From contig JBJXEH010000297.1 of NCBI GenBank assembly GCA_046153995.1, forward strand, positions 1 through 24,889: a DNA stretch of 24,889 bases, given 5' to 3'. This document shows, piece after piece, positions 15,498-23,622 of this stretch. The notes below the pieces were generated by a model. That model had not been told where the DNA came from and did no database searches. It saw only the letters and a program-made list of their open reading frames with translations. The DNA is from SZUA-430 sp046153995 (GTDB lineage: Bacteria > Pseudomonadota > Alphaproteobacteria > Micropepsales > Micropepsaceae). How positions within the stretch are numbered: the stretch's first letter is position 1; every line of letters starts with the position of its first letter. A program made the translations under genes and the position numbers.

Positions 15498-17051
15498 ATG
15501 TCCGGCAAACTGATCAGCGGTGCGCGCGAGTTGCCGCTTACCGCGCTGACTGAACGGGTCGAGCGTGCGGCTTCGGCGTTCGAGTCGATCGGCATCGGGC
15601 GCGGCGATGGGGTCGCGCTGATGTTGCGCAACGATTTCGCGTTCTTCGAGGCCGCGATGGCGGCGGGGCAGCTTGGCGCTTACTCGATGCCGGTAAACTG
15701 GCACTTCACGGTCGAGGAAGCGGGATACATCATCGCAAACTCGGACGCGAAGGCGGTCGTCACGCATGCCGACCTGTTACCGGTGGCGCTCAAGGCAACG
15801 CCGCCCGGCGTGCCGGTGTTCGCGGTCGATACGCCGGGCGAGATTGCGGCGGCTTACCACATCGCACCGGGCGACAGCGAGATGCGCTCCGGCGTGAAGG
15901 TTTGGGACGCGTGGATCGAGAGTTTCCCGCGCCGTACGCCCGCCGCGATCGATCCGCCGGGGGCGATCATCTACACCTCCGGCACCACGGGGCGGCCGAA
16001 GGGCGTGAAGCGCAATCCGCCGACGCCGGCACAAGCGCTCGCCAGCACGAAGCAGCTCGCGCGCGCATTCGGGTTGGAGAACGTGCTGGTGCACGGCAAG
16101 CCCGAGCGCATCGTCACCGTGGTCACCGGGCCGATGTATCATTCGGCGCCGAACGCCTATGGCTCTATTTGCGTGCGCGCGGGCGCAGATGTGATTTTAC
16201 AGCCGCGGTTCGAGCCGGAAGAGCTGCTTCAGCTGATCGAAAAGCACCGTGTCACGCATCTGCACATGGTGCCGACGATGTTCGTGCGGTTGCTGAAACT
16301 GCCGCCGGAGGTGCGCGCGAAATACGACACCTCGTCGCTGAAGTTCGTCGTGCATGCCGCGGCGCCCTGCCCGGCCGACGTGAAGCGCGGGATGATCGAG
16401 TGGTGGGGGCCGGTCATCAACGAGTATTACGGCGCGACGGAAACAGGCGCGGTCGTGTTCTGCACCTCGGACGAATGGCTCGCGCATCCGGGCACTGTCG
16501 GGCGCCCGCAGCCGGACGTCAGGCTGGTGATCACTGATGACGCCGGCAAGGCGTTAGCCGTGGGCGAGCCTGGCGATGTTTATGTGCGGATGACGACGGG
16601 CAGCGACTTCACCTATCACGGCGACGACGAGAAGCGCCGCAAGGCCGAGCGCGACGGCCTGATCTCGGTCGGCGACATCGGCTATGTCGACAAGGACGGT
16701 TTCCTGTTCCTCTGCGACCGGCGCAATCACATGGTGATCTCCGGCGGCGTGAACATCTACCCGGCCGAGATCGAGGCGGAGATCTTGAAAATCCCCGGCG
16801 TCGCCGACTGTGCCGTGTTCCGCATCCCTGACACCGAGTTCGGCGAAGCGCTGTGTGCCGTCGTGCAAGCACAACCCGGGGCGCGCGTGAGCGAGGCGGA
16901 CGTGAAGGGCTATCTGCGCGACCATCTGGCGAAATACAAAGTGCCGAAGGTGGTGGCGTTCCACGCCGAACTGCCGCGCGAGGACTCGGGCAAAATCTTC
17001 AAGCGCAAGCTGCGCGATCCGTACTGGGAAAAGGCGGGGCGGAGGATTTGA
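15498..17051 (+). CDS. Acyl-CoA synthetase (AMP-binding family)
   Basis: A 517-residue adenylate-forming enzyme that would activate a carboxylic acid with ATP and join it to CoA. The ATP-grip motif is YTSGTTGRPKGV (159-170), the aromatic A5 motif is YGATETG, the hinge region reads SVGDIGYVDKDGFLFLCDR, the A8 motif is MVISGGVNIYPAEIE, and the catalytic lysine is K499 (SGKIFKRK). All are intact. The N-terminal part is short for classical long-chain FadD, resembling FadD paralogues and bile-acid/aryl-type ligases; the substrate cannot be told. AAAGGTGAGG directly before the ATG supports the start. It lies downstream of the kinase gene with a 67-bp gap holding a repeat, so co-transcription is uncertain. 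Confidence 0.92.
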   Translation: MSGKLISGARELPLTALTERVERAASAFESIGIGRGDGVALMLRNDFAFFEAAMAAGQLGAYSMPVNWHFTVEEAGYIIANSDAKAVVTHADLLPVALKATPPGVPVFAVDTPGEIAAAYHIAPGDSEMRSGVKVWDAWIESFPRRTPAAIDPPGAIIYTSGTTGRPKGVKRNPPTPAQALASTKQLARAFGLENVLVHGKPERIVTVVTGPMYHSAPNAYGSICVRAGADVILQPRFEPEELLQLIEKHRVTHLHMVPTMFVRLLKLPPEVRAKYDTSSLKFVVHAAAPCPADVKRGMIEWWGPVINEYYGATETGAVVFCTSDEWLAHPGTVGRPQPDVRLVITDDAGKALAVGEPGDVYVRMTTGSDFTYHGDDEKRRKAERDGLISVGDIGYVDKDGFLFLCDRRNHMVISGGVNIYPAEIEAEILKIPGVADCAVFRIPDTEFGEALCAVVQAQPGARVSEADVKGYLRDHLAKYKVPKVVAFHAELPREDSGKIFKRKLRDPYWEKAGRRI

Positions 17052-17072
17052 ACGGGTGCAAGTTTGGGCAAA

Positions 17073-17094
17073 CCACTAAGGGAACCCTGAGTGG
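17073..17094 (+). other. Imperfect hairpin between the acyl-CoA synthetase and transglycosylase genes
   Basis: CCACT-A-AGGG-AA-CCCT-G-AGTGG folds with one A/G mismatch. No T-tract follows, so it is a possible weak terminator or leader structure of the downstream gene. Confidence 0.3.
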
Positions 17095-17152
17095 AGGGGT
17101 GCTTCTTGCCTCCCGCCCAACTGCAGTCCATTCTTGACGCTCACCTGACATC

Positions 17153-19183
17153 ATGAGCTTGACCCACTTGACCACGAATTGGCCAAACCTCGGTGCCCGC
17201 GCTGCCGTTCTAATGCTTGCGGTCAGCGTCTTCTTGTTCGCCGCTGCGCCGCGCGCCGCCGGATCAGAACTCAGCAAAAAGGAGCTTGAGGCGCTCACGA
17301 AGGCCTTTGCCGCGCAGGATGCGAAGGACTGGGCTGGGGCGAAGGCGCTCGTGGAGAAGCAGCCGGCCGTCGTGCGCGACCTTGTGCAATGGCGCGCTGT
17401 TTCGGCGCAAACCTCCGGCGCAACGTTCGACGAGATCGATGCCTTCCTGACCGCGCACGCGAATTGGCCCGGGCGTTCGCAGATCGTGCTGCGGGGCGAG
17501 GAAACGCTGCTGGCCGCTGCGCTTGTCGATACGAAAGGTCCGGCCTGGTTCAAAGCGCGCCAGCCGCGAACGAGTGCGGGCTGTCTGGCTTGGGCCAAGT
17601 TCCAGTTCGCGCGCGAGCAAAAGGCGGAAGCGCTTTCCGCAATCAAGCGCTGCTGGTTGGGGCTCACGCTGAACCTCGCCGACTACCAAGATTGGACGAA
17701 TGCGACGCAGACGCCGTTGCCCGAAGCCGATCATCTTGCGCGGGCTGATGCGGCGTTGTGGGCTCGCAATACAGCCGCCGCGCGCGAACTTGTGCCGCTG
17801 CTGACACCGGACGCGCAAGCGATGGTGAGTGCCAGGGTCAGCATCCAGTCCGGTACGGAGATCGACCTCGACGACGCCGTCGACGATGCGCCTTCGCCCG
17901 CCTGGGCCGCGAGCCTTGTCTACGACGAGGCGGTGCGCCAGCGAAAGGCAGGCAAGACCGAGGACGGCTGGTCGCTGCTGATGAAAGTCGATCCGGCCAC
18001 GCTCCCGCCGCAGTATTCGCAGACCTGGTGGAGCGAACATAATCTGCAGGCGCGTACCGCACGCGATGCCGGCGAACACGATACCGCCTACAAGCTCGCC
18101 TCGCGAACGCGCCTCACGCCCGACGTCAACATCGTGGCGTATCTGGATGCGCAGTTTCTCGCCGGGTGGATCGCACTGCGTGATCTCGACGAGCCGAAGA
18201 AGGCGTTGGTCCACTTTCAAAGTCTTGAGGCCGCGGCGAGGTCGCCGATCACGCGGGCTCGCGCGGCGTACTGGAAGGCGTTGGCGTTGAAGGCGCGCGA
18301 CGAAGACGTCAAGGCAAAGCAGTCGTTGAACGCTGCCGCCGCAGAGCCGAATGCGTTTTATGGACGTCTGGCGTTCGAGATGCTGACGGACGCGGCCCCC
18401 ACGGCGGCGGTGCCCAAGCCGCCGGCCAGCGCCGGGCCGGTGAATAGTGAAGACCTGGTGCAGGCGGCTTCGGCGTTGCAGGGCATCGGCGACATCCGCC
18501 GTGCCAACGCCTTTGCGAACGCGGCGATCGATGTCTGTCAATCGGCGGCGTGTGCCACCGCGCTGAGCGTGCGGTTGTCGCGGATCGGCAATACTTACGG
18601 CGCCGTGCGTAGCGCCAAGAAGGCGCAGACGTTGGGTGCGGTGCAGCCCGAACTGCTCTATCCGCAGATCGATCTGCCTGCGGCTTGCGCGTCGGCCGGC
18701 GTTCCGCCGACGCTTATCCAAGCGCTGATCCGGCAGGAGAGCGAGTTCGACCCGGCGGCGGTGAGTAGCGCGAACGCACGCGGCCTGCTGCAGCTTCTGC
18801 CCGGCACAGCGCAGGACGTCGCGCGGCGGTACGCGATCCCCTATGGCGGCGCGAACGACCTGCACACGCCGGCGACCAATTTGGCGCTCGGCTGCTATCA
18901 CGTGAAGGACCTGCTCGACGCGTTGAACGGCTCGTGGGTGCTGACGATTGCCAGCTACAACGCGGGCAAAGCGCGCGTCACCGGCTGGATCGCCGCGCGT
19001 GGCGATCCGCGCGATGCAAAAGTGGACGTCATCGACTGGATCGAAGCGATCCCGTTCGACGAAACCCGCAACTACGTCATGCGCGTGCTTGAGAACGAAC
19101 TCGCTTACAAGAGCCGCCGAGGCGAATCGCTGCAACCGCTGGAACTAACCCAGACGCTGCGGCGGGGTGCCCTAATTCGGTGA
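17153..19183 (+). CDS. slt: Soluble lytic murein transglycosylase, Slt70-type
   Basis: A 676-residue periplasmic enzyme that cleaves the MurNAc-GlcNAc bond of peptidoglycan to yield 1,6-anhydro products. Residues about 14-37 form the signal peptide (hydrophobic stretch ending PRAAG). Residues about 40-480 are Ala-rich helical repeats, as in the doughnut-shaped U/L domain of Slt70. The C-terminal SLT domain spans about 515-660, with catalytic E529 in IRQESEFDP, then SSANARGLLQLLPGTA, and IASYNAGKARVTGW, and the closing IPFDETRNYVMRVLENELAY. The catalytic signature is complete. No strong ribosome-binding site precedes the ATG. The last three codons and the stop lie inside the left arm of a long dyad, so the extreme C terminus (LIR) may be repeat-derived. 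Confidence 0.94.
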   Translation: MSLTHLTTNWPNLGARAAVLMLAVSVFLFAAAPRAAGSELSKKELEALTKAFAAQDAKDWAGAKALVEKQPAVVRDLVQWRAVSAQTSGATFDEIDAFLTAHANWPGRSQIVLRGEETLLAAALVDTKGPAWFKARQPRTSAGCLAWAKFQFAREQKAEALSAIKRCWLGLTLNLADYQDWTNATQTPLPEADHLARADAALWARNTAAARELVPLLTPDAQAMVSARVSIQSGTEIDLDDAVDDAPSPAWAASLVYDEAVRQRKAGKTEDGWSLLMKVDPATLPPQYSQTWWSEHNLQARTARDAGEHDTAYKLASRTRLTPDVNIVAYLDAQFLAGWIALRDLDEPKKALVHFQSLEAAARSPITRARAAYWKALALKARDEDVKAKQSLNAAAAEPNAFYGRLAFEMLTDAAPTAAVPKPPASAGPVNSEDLVQAASALQGIGDIRRANAFANAAIDVCQSAACATALSVRLSRIGNTYGAVRSAKKAQTLGAVQPELLYPQIDLPAACASAGVPPTLIQALIRQESEFDPAAVSSANARGLLQLLPGTAQDVARRYAIPYGGANDLHTPATNLALGCYHVKDLLDALNGSWVLTIASYNAGKARVTGWIAARGDPRDAKVDVIDWIEAIPFDETRNYVMRVLENELAYKSRRGESLQPLELTQTLRRGALIR

Positions 19184-19221
19184 CCGTGCACTATTGAACA
19201 ATTGTGCACTGTCACCGAATT
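19174..19221. repeat. Long dyad (REP/MITE-like) and probable bidirectional terminator
   Basis: Arms 19174-19191 and 19204-19221 are 18 nt long with one mismatch. The 12-nt centre (TATTGAACAATT) is itself partly self-complementary (ATTG with CAAT). The left arm includes the last coding codons and TGA of the transglycosylase gene, and the right arm ends 3 nt before the stop of the convergent GST gene. Position and symmetry fit a shared terminator, although the T-tract is weak (AATTTATTT). Confidence 0.75.
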
Positions 19222-19224
19222 TAT

Positions 19225-19836
19225 TTAAGCCTTCGCGCTGGGGCGGTCTTTTGTGCGGTCGTAGATCGAGGCCAGCGTTTTCGCTTCGGGGTTCAGCGGC
19301 TGGCCGACTTGTCTGCCGAAGTCGAGGAAGGCGAACAGGTGGATGTCGGCGTAGGTGAAGCGGTCGCCGCAGACCCATTGACGGCCCGCAATCAGCTTGT
19401 CGAGCCAGAGCAGCCGGTCTTGCGCGATGCGCTTCAAGCCGTCGGCGGCTTCGGGTGCGGTCGGGATGCGGCTTTTAAAGATCGGCAAGCCTTCGCTGTA
19501 GCGGAAGCCGTTCGCCATCGGCTCCACAATGTTGAGGTCGATGCGGCGGGTCCACATCCGCGTCTCGGCCTTCTCCTTCGGCGTCGTGCCGATGAGGGCG
19601 GGGCGCGGGTGGGTGTCTTCGAGGTATTCGCAGATCGCGGTGATCTCGCTCACCGTCGTGCCATCGTCGAGCTCGAGGGCCGGCATTTGGCCGGCGGCAT
19701 TCTTTTGCTTGTAAGCGTCGCCGCGGTTCTCGGCCTTCATCAGGTCGACTTCGACCATGGGAAGGGTCAGGCCCTTTTCGGCAGCGAACATGCGAACGGC
19801 GCGCGGGTTGGGGCCGATTGAGTTGTAGAATTTCAT
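19225..19836 (-). CDS. Glutathione S-transferase family protein
   Basis: A 203-residue cytosolic protein with a thioredoxin-like N-terminal domain and an all-helical C-terminal domain. MKFYNSIGPNPRAVRMFAAE carries the first beta-alpha unit, where S6 or N5 is the likely thiol-stabilising residue. The cis-proline is P52 (GQMPAL), followed by the gamma-glutamyl-binding S63-E64 (VSEITAI). The C-terminal N-capping/structural motif appears in GDRFTYADIHLFAF. I placed the start at 19836, with AGGA upstream at good spacing, rather than at the in-frame codon at 19890, because homology begins there. It is probably the last gene of the EamA-DUF1499-MBL-GST run. Its substrate is unknown. Confidence 0.92.
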   Translation of the reverse strand: MKFYNSIGPNPRAVRMFAAEKGLTLPMVEVDLMKAENRGDAYKQKNAAGQMPALELDDGTTVSEITAICEYLEDTHPRPALIGTTPKEKAETRMWTRRIDLNIVEPMANGFRYSEGLPIFKSRIPTAPEAADGLKRIAQDRLLWLDKLIAGRQWVCGDRFTYADIHLFAFLDFGRQVGQPLNPEAKTLASIYDRTKDRPSAKA

Positions 19837-19885
19837 TCTTGGTTTCCTCCGGGTGGCGGTGGCCACGTCATACGCCCGGAAGGGT

Positions 19886-19902
19886 TTCACGCCAAGACGC
19901 CA
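19886..19902 (-). repeat. Copy 2 of the 17-bp dispersed repeat, inverted
   Basis: The plus strand reads TTCACGCCAAGACGCCA, the exact reverse complement of 15446-15462. It lies in the 78-bp gap between the MBL and GST genes. Confidence 0.6.
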
Positions 19903-19914
19903 CGTGCACTGACC

Positions 19915-20841
19915 TTACGGCAGGCGGTAGTCGCTTCGCGCTCCCGGCGTCCCGTCCGTCGCAGCCCGGCCGGTGGCCACCATGTGTTGCAGGTGCGCGA
20001 GCACGGACATGGAGGCTGCGGGGTGAAGGCTTTTGTCGATCTCGGAATAGATCACGGCGACTATGTCGGGGATGCGGGTCAGGCCGTGCTTCAAGCACTC
20101 TTCTATTTGGAGTTCGCGGGCGTGGCGGTGTTCGATAAGCGTGCGGACGAACGACTGAGGGTTCGGGATTGGGTTTCCGTGCGTCGGGTAATAGAGGCGG
20201 TCGTCGCGGTTCGTGAGCTTGTCTAGGCTTGCGAAGTATTGCGCCATGTCGCCGTCGGGCGGGGCGATCACCGTGGTGGACCAGCCCATGACGTGGTCGC
20301 CTGGGAATAGGGCCTTCTCCTCACGCAAGCCGAAGCAGATGTGGTTCGAGGTGTGGCCTGGCGTGAACAGCGCGTCGAATGTCCAGCCTTCGCCTTCGAT
20401 AGTGTCCCCGTCGTGCAGCGTGACGTCGGGGCGGAACCCCATGTCGCCGCCCTCCTCCACGTCCACGCCGTCTTGCTTCTTGCCTGCGCCGTGCGGGCCG
20501 AAGCCGTAGGTTTTCGCGCCGGTTGCGGCTTTGAGCGGTGCGGCGGCCGGCGAGTGGTCGTTGTGGGTGTGGGTGATCAGAATGTGCGTGACGGTTTCGC
20601 CCTTCACCGCCTTGAGCAACGCTTCGACATGTGCGTCGAGCAGCGGGCCGGGGTCGATGACGGCGACGCGGCCACGGCCGACGATGTAGGTGCCGGTGCC
20701 TTTGAACGTGAACGCGTTCGGGTTTTCGGCGCACACGCGGCGTATCAACGGCGACAGCTCGATCGGCTGCCCATAGGCCGCGTCATATGTGCGGTCTACG
20801 GGGAGCTTTGGCAGCGCGACGTTGAGGTCCGCGGCTTTCAA
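19915..20841 (-). CDS. MBL-fold metallo-hydrolase, LACTB2-like
   Basis: A 308-residue metallo-beta-lactamase-fold hydrolase. The metal-binding set is complete: H91, H93, D95 and H96 (HTHNDH), H163 (TPGHTSNH), D182 (FPGDHVMGW) and H221 (PTHGNP). The C-terminal helical part from about 230 resembles the winged-helix extension of LACTB2-like proteins, whose human member is an endoribonuclease; bacterial members are mostly uncharacterised. The start is a TTG at 20841 immediately after the TAG of the upstream gene. AGAGG lies 8 nt before it, and no ATG or GTG occurs early in the frame, so translation is probably coupled. No signal peptide is seen. The reaction is inferred from the fold only. Confidence 0.9.
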   Translation of the reverse strand: MKAADLNVALPKLPVDRTYDAAYGQPIELSPLIRRVCAENPNAFTFKGTGTYIVGRGRVAVIDPGPLLDAHVEALLKAVKGETVTHILITHTHNDHSPAAAPLKAATGAKTYGFGPHGAGKKQDGVDVEEGGDMGFRPDVTLHDGDTIEGEGWTFDALFTPGHTSNHICFGLREEKALFPGDHVMGWSTTVIAPPDGDMAQYFASLDKLTNRDDRLYYPTHGNPIPNPQSFVRTLIEHRHARELQIEECLKHGLTRIPDIVAVIYSEIDKSLHPAASMSVLAHLQHMVATGRAATDGTPGARSDYRLP

Positions 20842-21567
20842 CTATTTCGCCTCTTTCAGTTTCGCGAGAAACGCGCGGATGCGTTCCGCGTTCTTGCCGA
20901 GATCGGACCCGCCGACGCGCGACATCGAGCGGATGTCGAGGCGCGAGCCGGTGCCTTCGGCCGAGATGCGGATGATGATATCGTCCTTGAAGCCCCACCA
21001 CTGCGTCGTGTCGGTCGCTTCGATGCGGCCCTCTGCAGCCTCGGCCGCGACGATTTCCCAGCCCATTGCTTTCGCCGTAGCCTCGGCGCGGGTGAAGAGA
21101 TCGGCCGGCGCTACATCGGGCGTGACGAGCGGTTGGATGTCGGGGTAGCCACTTTGTTGCTTCGTGGGGTCGGTCTTGTAGTCCACACCGTTCGGTGCCG
21201 CGGCACGGAGCGGTGCGATGGCAACGAACGCCGGCGGGTTCGCCGTGTCGGTCGTGATGTCGTGGATGAACGGCAGCTTCTCGGCCGTCGCGCGCATGTT
21301 CAGCGGCATGTATGCCGCACCGATTGCGAGCACGAGCGCGAGGATGAAGGACATGAGCCCTTCCATCGAGCGTGTCACAGCTGAGACGATGATCCAGAGG
21401 ATCGCGAGCACGGCTGCTGCGGCGGCCGCGTAGACGCCCCACTCCATCAGCTTGAACGAATGTCCTAACTCGAAGCCCGCGTAGCGATAGGCCGGACCTG
21501 CGGCGCCGACGAACGCCGCCGCGACAACGCCTGCAAGCAATGCCAAGCGGCTGAACCATCTGCTCAT
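20842..21567 (-). CDS. DUF1499 family membrane protein
   Basis: A 241-residue protein with three N-terminal hydrophobic helices (about 7-25, 43-65 and 70-86) and a soluble C-terminal DUF1499 domain. Family marks include FIHDITTDTANPPAF, GYPDIQPL, MGWEIVAAE, GFKDDIIIRI and the arginine/glycine-rich RSMSRVGGSDLGKNAERI. Function of DUF1499 is unknown. GGGAGGG lies 7 nt before the ATG at 21567, which settles the start; the frame is open further upstream, but that extension is Pro-rich and not conserved-looking. The stop codon abuts the TTG start of the MBL hydrolase. A membrane-associated partner of that enzyme is possible but not shown. Confidence 0.88.
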   Translation of the reverse strand: MSRWFSRLALLAGVVAAAFVGAAGPAYRYAGFELGHSFKLMEWGVYAAAAAAVLAILWIIVSAVTRSMEGLMSFILALVLAIGAAYMPLNMRATAEKLPFIHDITTDTANPPAFVAIAPLRAAAPNGVDYKTDPTKQQSGYPDIQPLVTPDVAPADLFTRAEATAKAMGWEIVAAEAAEGRIEATDTTQWWGFKDDIIIRISAEGTGSRLDIRSMSRVGGSDLGKNAERIRAFLAKLKEAK

Positions 21568-21651
21568 TCTTGAACCCTCCCAAATTTGAGCGGAGTTTGG
21601 CGGCGTTGGAGCGGGCGCGCAACGCGGCGTTTCGCGCACAGTTTGAGCCGC

Positions 21652-22581
21652 CTAAACCGGCCCCAACTCCGCAGGTTGAGCGCGTGCGCTCGTCCAACCG
21701 CTCCACAGGCACGCGCCAACGATGATCGCGGCGCCGAGCCACATCTCGACGCGCGGGACTTCGTTGAAGAACGCGTAGCCGAAGGCCGCCGCCCAGATGA
21801 GCGCTGTGAATTCGAGCGGAGCCAGAACCTGGGCTTCGGCGCGGGCGTAGGCTGCGGTCAGCAACCATGTCGAGACGGCACCGAGCATGCCGACGAAAAC
21901 GAACAGCGGCAGGTTGGCCGCGGCTGGTGCCCCGCCGAACGCGAGTGCCGGCGCCGCCATGATCGCGCCCGGGATCAACGTGCTAAGCAGCCCCACGATG
22001 GCGCTGCCATCGCGTCCGGCGCGTGCGCGTAAGAGTATCGCTGAGTATGCGTAGGCGACGGAGAAGACGAGAAGCGCCGCGATGCCAAGATTGTAGAACT
22101 GTGGATCGCGTCCGGTCTCTGCGGCTGCACCAGAGCCACCCATCACGGCGACCACGGCGCCGGCGAAGCCCAGCACGCTCGCAGCCACGCTCGCGGGGCG
22201 TAAGCGTTCGCCCAACATCGCCGACGCGAGGAACGGCATGATCAGCGGCGCGAGGAACGAGAGCGTGATCGCCTCCGCTAGCGGCACGACGGTGAGCGAC
22301 CAGAAGAACAATGTCGCCGCCACGGCCATGATGGTTCCGCGAAGCGCGTGCGCGCGCCACATGTCGCGCGTGATCGCGGGCCGCCCGGCGCGATACCAAA
22401 AAGTTGCGACGAATGGCAATGCGAACAGATAGCGGCCGAAGGTGACGACGAACGTATGCTCGGTCAGGCCCAACTGCTTGATCGCCGCATCGAGCGCGGA
22501 GAACAGCGCCACGCCGGCAAAGCCGAACGCCAATGCTTGTAACGTGACATTCCCGCGCAAGGCGACCTTTCCATTCTGCAT
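21652..22581 (-). CDS. EamA/DMT-superfamily transporter
   Basis: A 309-residue inner-membrane protein with ten predicted helices in two EamA repeats. The first covers about residues 15-147 and includes FSALDAAIKQL, FWSLTVVPLAEAITLSFLAP and LGERLRP. The second covers about 165-300, with LLTAAYARAEAQVLAPLEFT and GAAIIVGACLW. EamA proteins export or exchange small metabolites such as amino acids, purines or S-adenosylmethionine; the substrate here is not readable. The ATG at 22581 has only a weak purine-rich AAAAGCG upstream. It is the first gene of the minus-strand run and is divergent from the CsgG-like gene 76 bp away. Confidence 0.9.
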   Translation of the reverse strand: MQNGKVALRGNVTLQALAFGFAGVALFSALDAAIKQLGLTEHTFVVTFGRYLFALPFVATFWYRAGRPAITRDMWRAHALRGTIMAVAATLFFWSLTVVPLAEAITLSFLAPLIMPFLASAMLGERLRPASVAASVLGFAGAVVAVMGGSGAAAETGRDPQFYNLGIAALLVFSVAYAYSAILLRARAGRDGSAIVGLLSTLIPGAIMAAPALAFGGAPAAANLPLFVFVGMLGAVSTWLLTAAYARAEAQVLAPLEFTALIWAAAFGYAFFNEVPRVEMWLGAAIIVGACLWSGWTSARAQPAELGPV

Positions 22582-22598
22582 TCGCTTTTGCGGCTCGA

Positions 22599-22628
22599 TT
22601 GTCAGCGATTGCGCGTTGCGTGTATAGC
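22599..22628 (+). promoter_or_regulatory. Candidate sigma-70-type promoter for the CsgG-like gene
   Basis: TTGTCA at 22599-22604 and TATAGC at 22623-22628 are separated by 18 bp. Transcription would begin around 22635, shortly before AGGGGG (22644-22649) and the ATG at 22658, giving a short leader. Confidence 0.5.
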
Positions 22629-22657
22629 AGCGGCCAAGGGATCAGGGGGCACTAATC

Positions 22658-23587
22658 ATGATGCGATTGTTGTTTGCTGCCAGCGCGGCCATGGCTTGCG
22701 TACTCGCGTCATCGCTGCCGTCGCGCGCGGACGATGAAAAGACGCAACCGCAGATTCCAACCTGCAGCCGGCCGCTTGGCGCGATCACGATCGTCGACGG
22801 CGACCGGCGCGGGTGGACTGTCTATGACCTGCAGTCGCCGCAAAAGTTGCTGAAGCTTTATGTGCAGAAGTCGGGGTGCTTTACGCTTGTCGATCGCGGT
22901 AGCGGCTTCGACGCCGCGCAAAGGGAGCGCGAGCTGGAAGCGCAGGGTACGCTTCAGAGGCGATCAAATGTCGGCGGCGGCCAGGTGCGCGCGGCGGACT
23001 ATATTCTTGTCGCCGAAGTCGTCGCAGCGGATCGCGACACCGGCGGCTCTGCGGTTGGCGGGATCATCGGCGGCATTGTCGGCGGCCCCATTGGTGGCGC
23101 GATCGGCGGCGGATTGCGCACGCGCGATATGGAAGCGCAAGCGATCTTGTCGGTGACCGACGTGCGGACATCGGAAACGAAAGCCGTCGAAGAAGGCAAC
23201 GCGAAGAAGACCGATGTCTCGTTCGCGCTCGGCGCCGGTGGTGGCGGTTGGGGCGGTTGGGGCGGCGTGGTCGGCGGCGGTTACGAGAACACGCCGATTG
23301 GTCAGGTCGTTTCGCTGGCGTTCCTCGAAGCCTATATCAAGCTCGTGAACAATTTGGGCGCGCTACCCGCAGACGCGAAGTCGGCGGCACCGGAGCGCGC
23401 CTATCAGACAATGCGCGCGACGAAGATGCGCAAGTTCCCCGATCCCGGCGCGACGGTGGTGCGCAGCTTGGAGTCCGGCATGCGGCTCTACCCGCTCGGC
23501 GAAAAAGACGGCGCGTGGTGGAAGGTCGAAGACGAGAACGGCAATCAGGGCTGGGTGAAGAACACCGACTTGGAGCCGCTAAGGTAG
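22658..23587 (+). CDS. CsgG-like exported protein with glycine-zipper segments and C-terminal SH3 domain
   Basis: A 309-residue envelope protein. Residues 1-24 form a signal peptide ending SRA, with no lipobox, unlike the lipoprotein CsgG. Residues about 36-230 resemble the CsgG fold: LGAITIVDGD, KLLKLYVQKSGCFTLVDRG, AADYILVAEVV, AILSVTDVRTSETKAVEEGN and GQVVSLAFLEAYIKLVNNL. Where CsgG has its two membrane-spanning hairpins, this protein has Gly-rich stretches at 129-152 (glycine-zipper spacing) and 192-208. Residues about 247-309 form a bacterial SH3 domain (MRATKMRKFP, YPLGEKDGAWWKVEDENG, GWVKNTDLEPL). C36 and C74 may pair. AGGGGG 8 nt before the ATG supports the start, though the ATG at 22661 is equally possible. 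Secretion-pore activity is not shown; no curli genes are nearby. Confidence 0.75.
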   Translation: MMRLLFAASAAMACVLASSLPSRADDEKTQPQIPTCSRPLGAITIVDGDRRGWTVYDLQSPQKLLKLYVQKSGCFTLVDRGSGFDAAQRERELEAQGTLQRRSNVGGGQVRAADYILVAEVVAADRDTGGSAVGGIIGGIVGGPIGGAIGGGLRTRDMEAQAILSVTDVRTSETKAVEEGNAKKTDVSFALGAGGGGWGGWGGVVGGGYENTPIGQVVSLAFLEAYIKLVNNLGALPADAKSAAPERAYQTMRATKMRKFPDPGATVVRSLESGMRLYPLGEKDGAWWKVEDENGNQGWVKNTDLEPLR

Positions 23588-23593
23588 AGTTGA

Positions 23594-23611
23594 ACGCGCG
23601 ATGATGCGCGT
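23594..23611 (+). other. Small hairpin after the CsgG-like gene
   Basis: ACGCGC-GATGAT-GCGCGT is a perfect 6-bp stem with a 6-nt loop, just past the stop codon. There is no T-tract after it. Confidence 0.4.
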
Positions 23612-23622
23612 CGTGAAGCTCT

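Noticed and set aside
17264..19135. Very long open frame on the minus strand opposite the lytic transglycosylase
   Set aside because: The plus-strand frame has an intact catalytic domain and signal peptide. The antisense product is Arg/His-rich with no recognisable motif, as expected of a shadow frame in G+C-rich DNA.
20341..21384. Plus-strand open frame spanning the MBL and DUF1499 genes
   Set aside because: It crosses the junction of two well-supported minus-strand genes and its product has no recognisable features.
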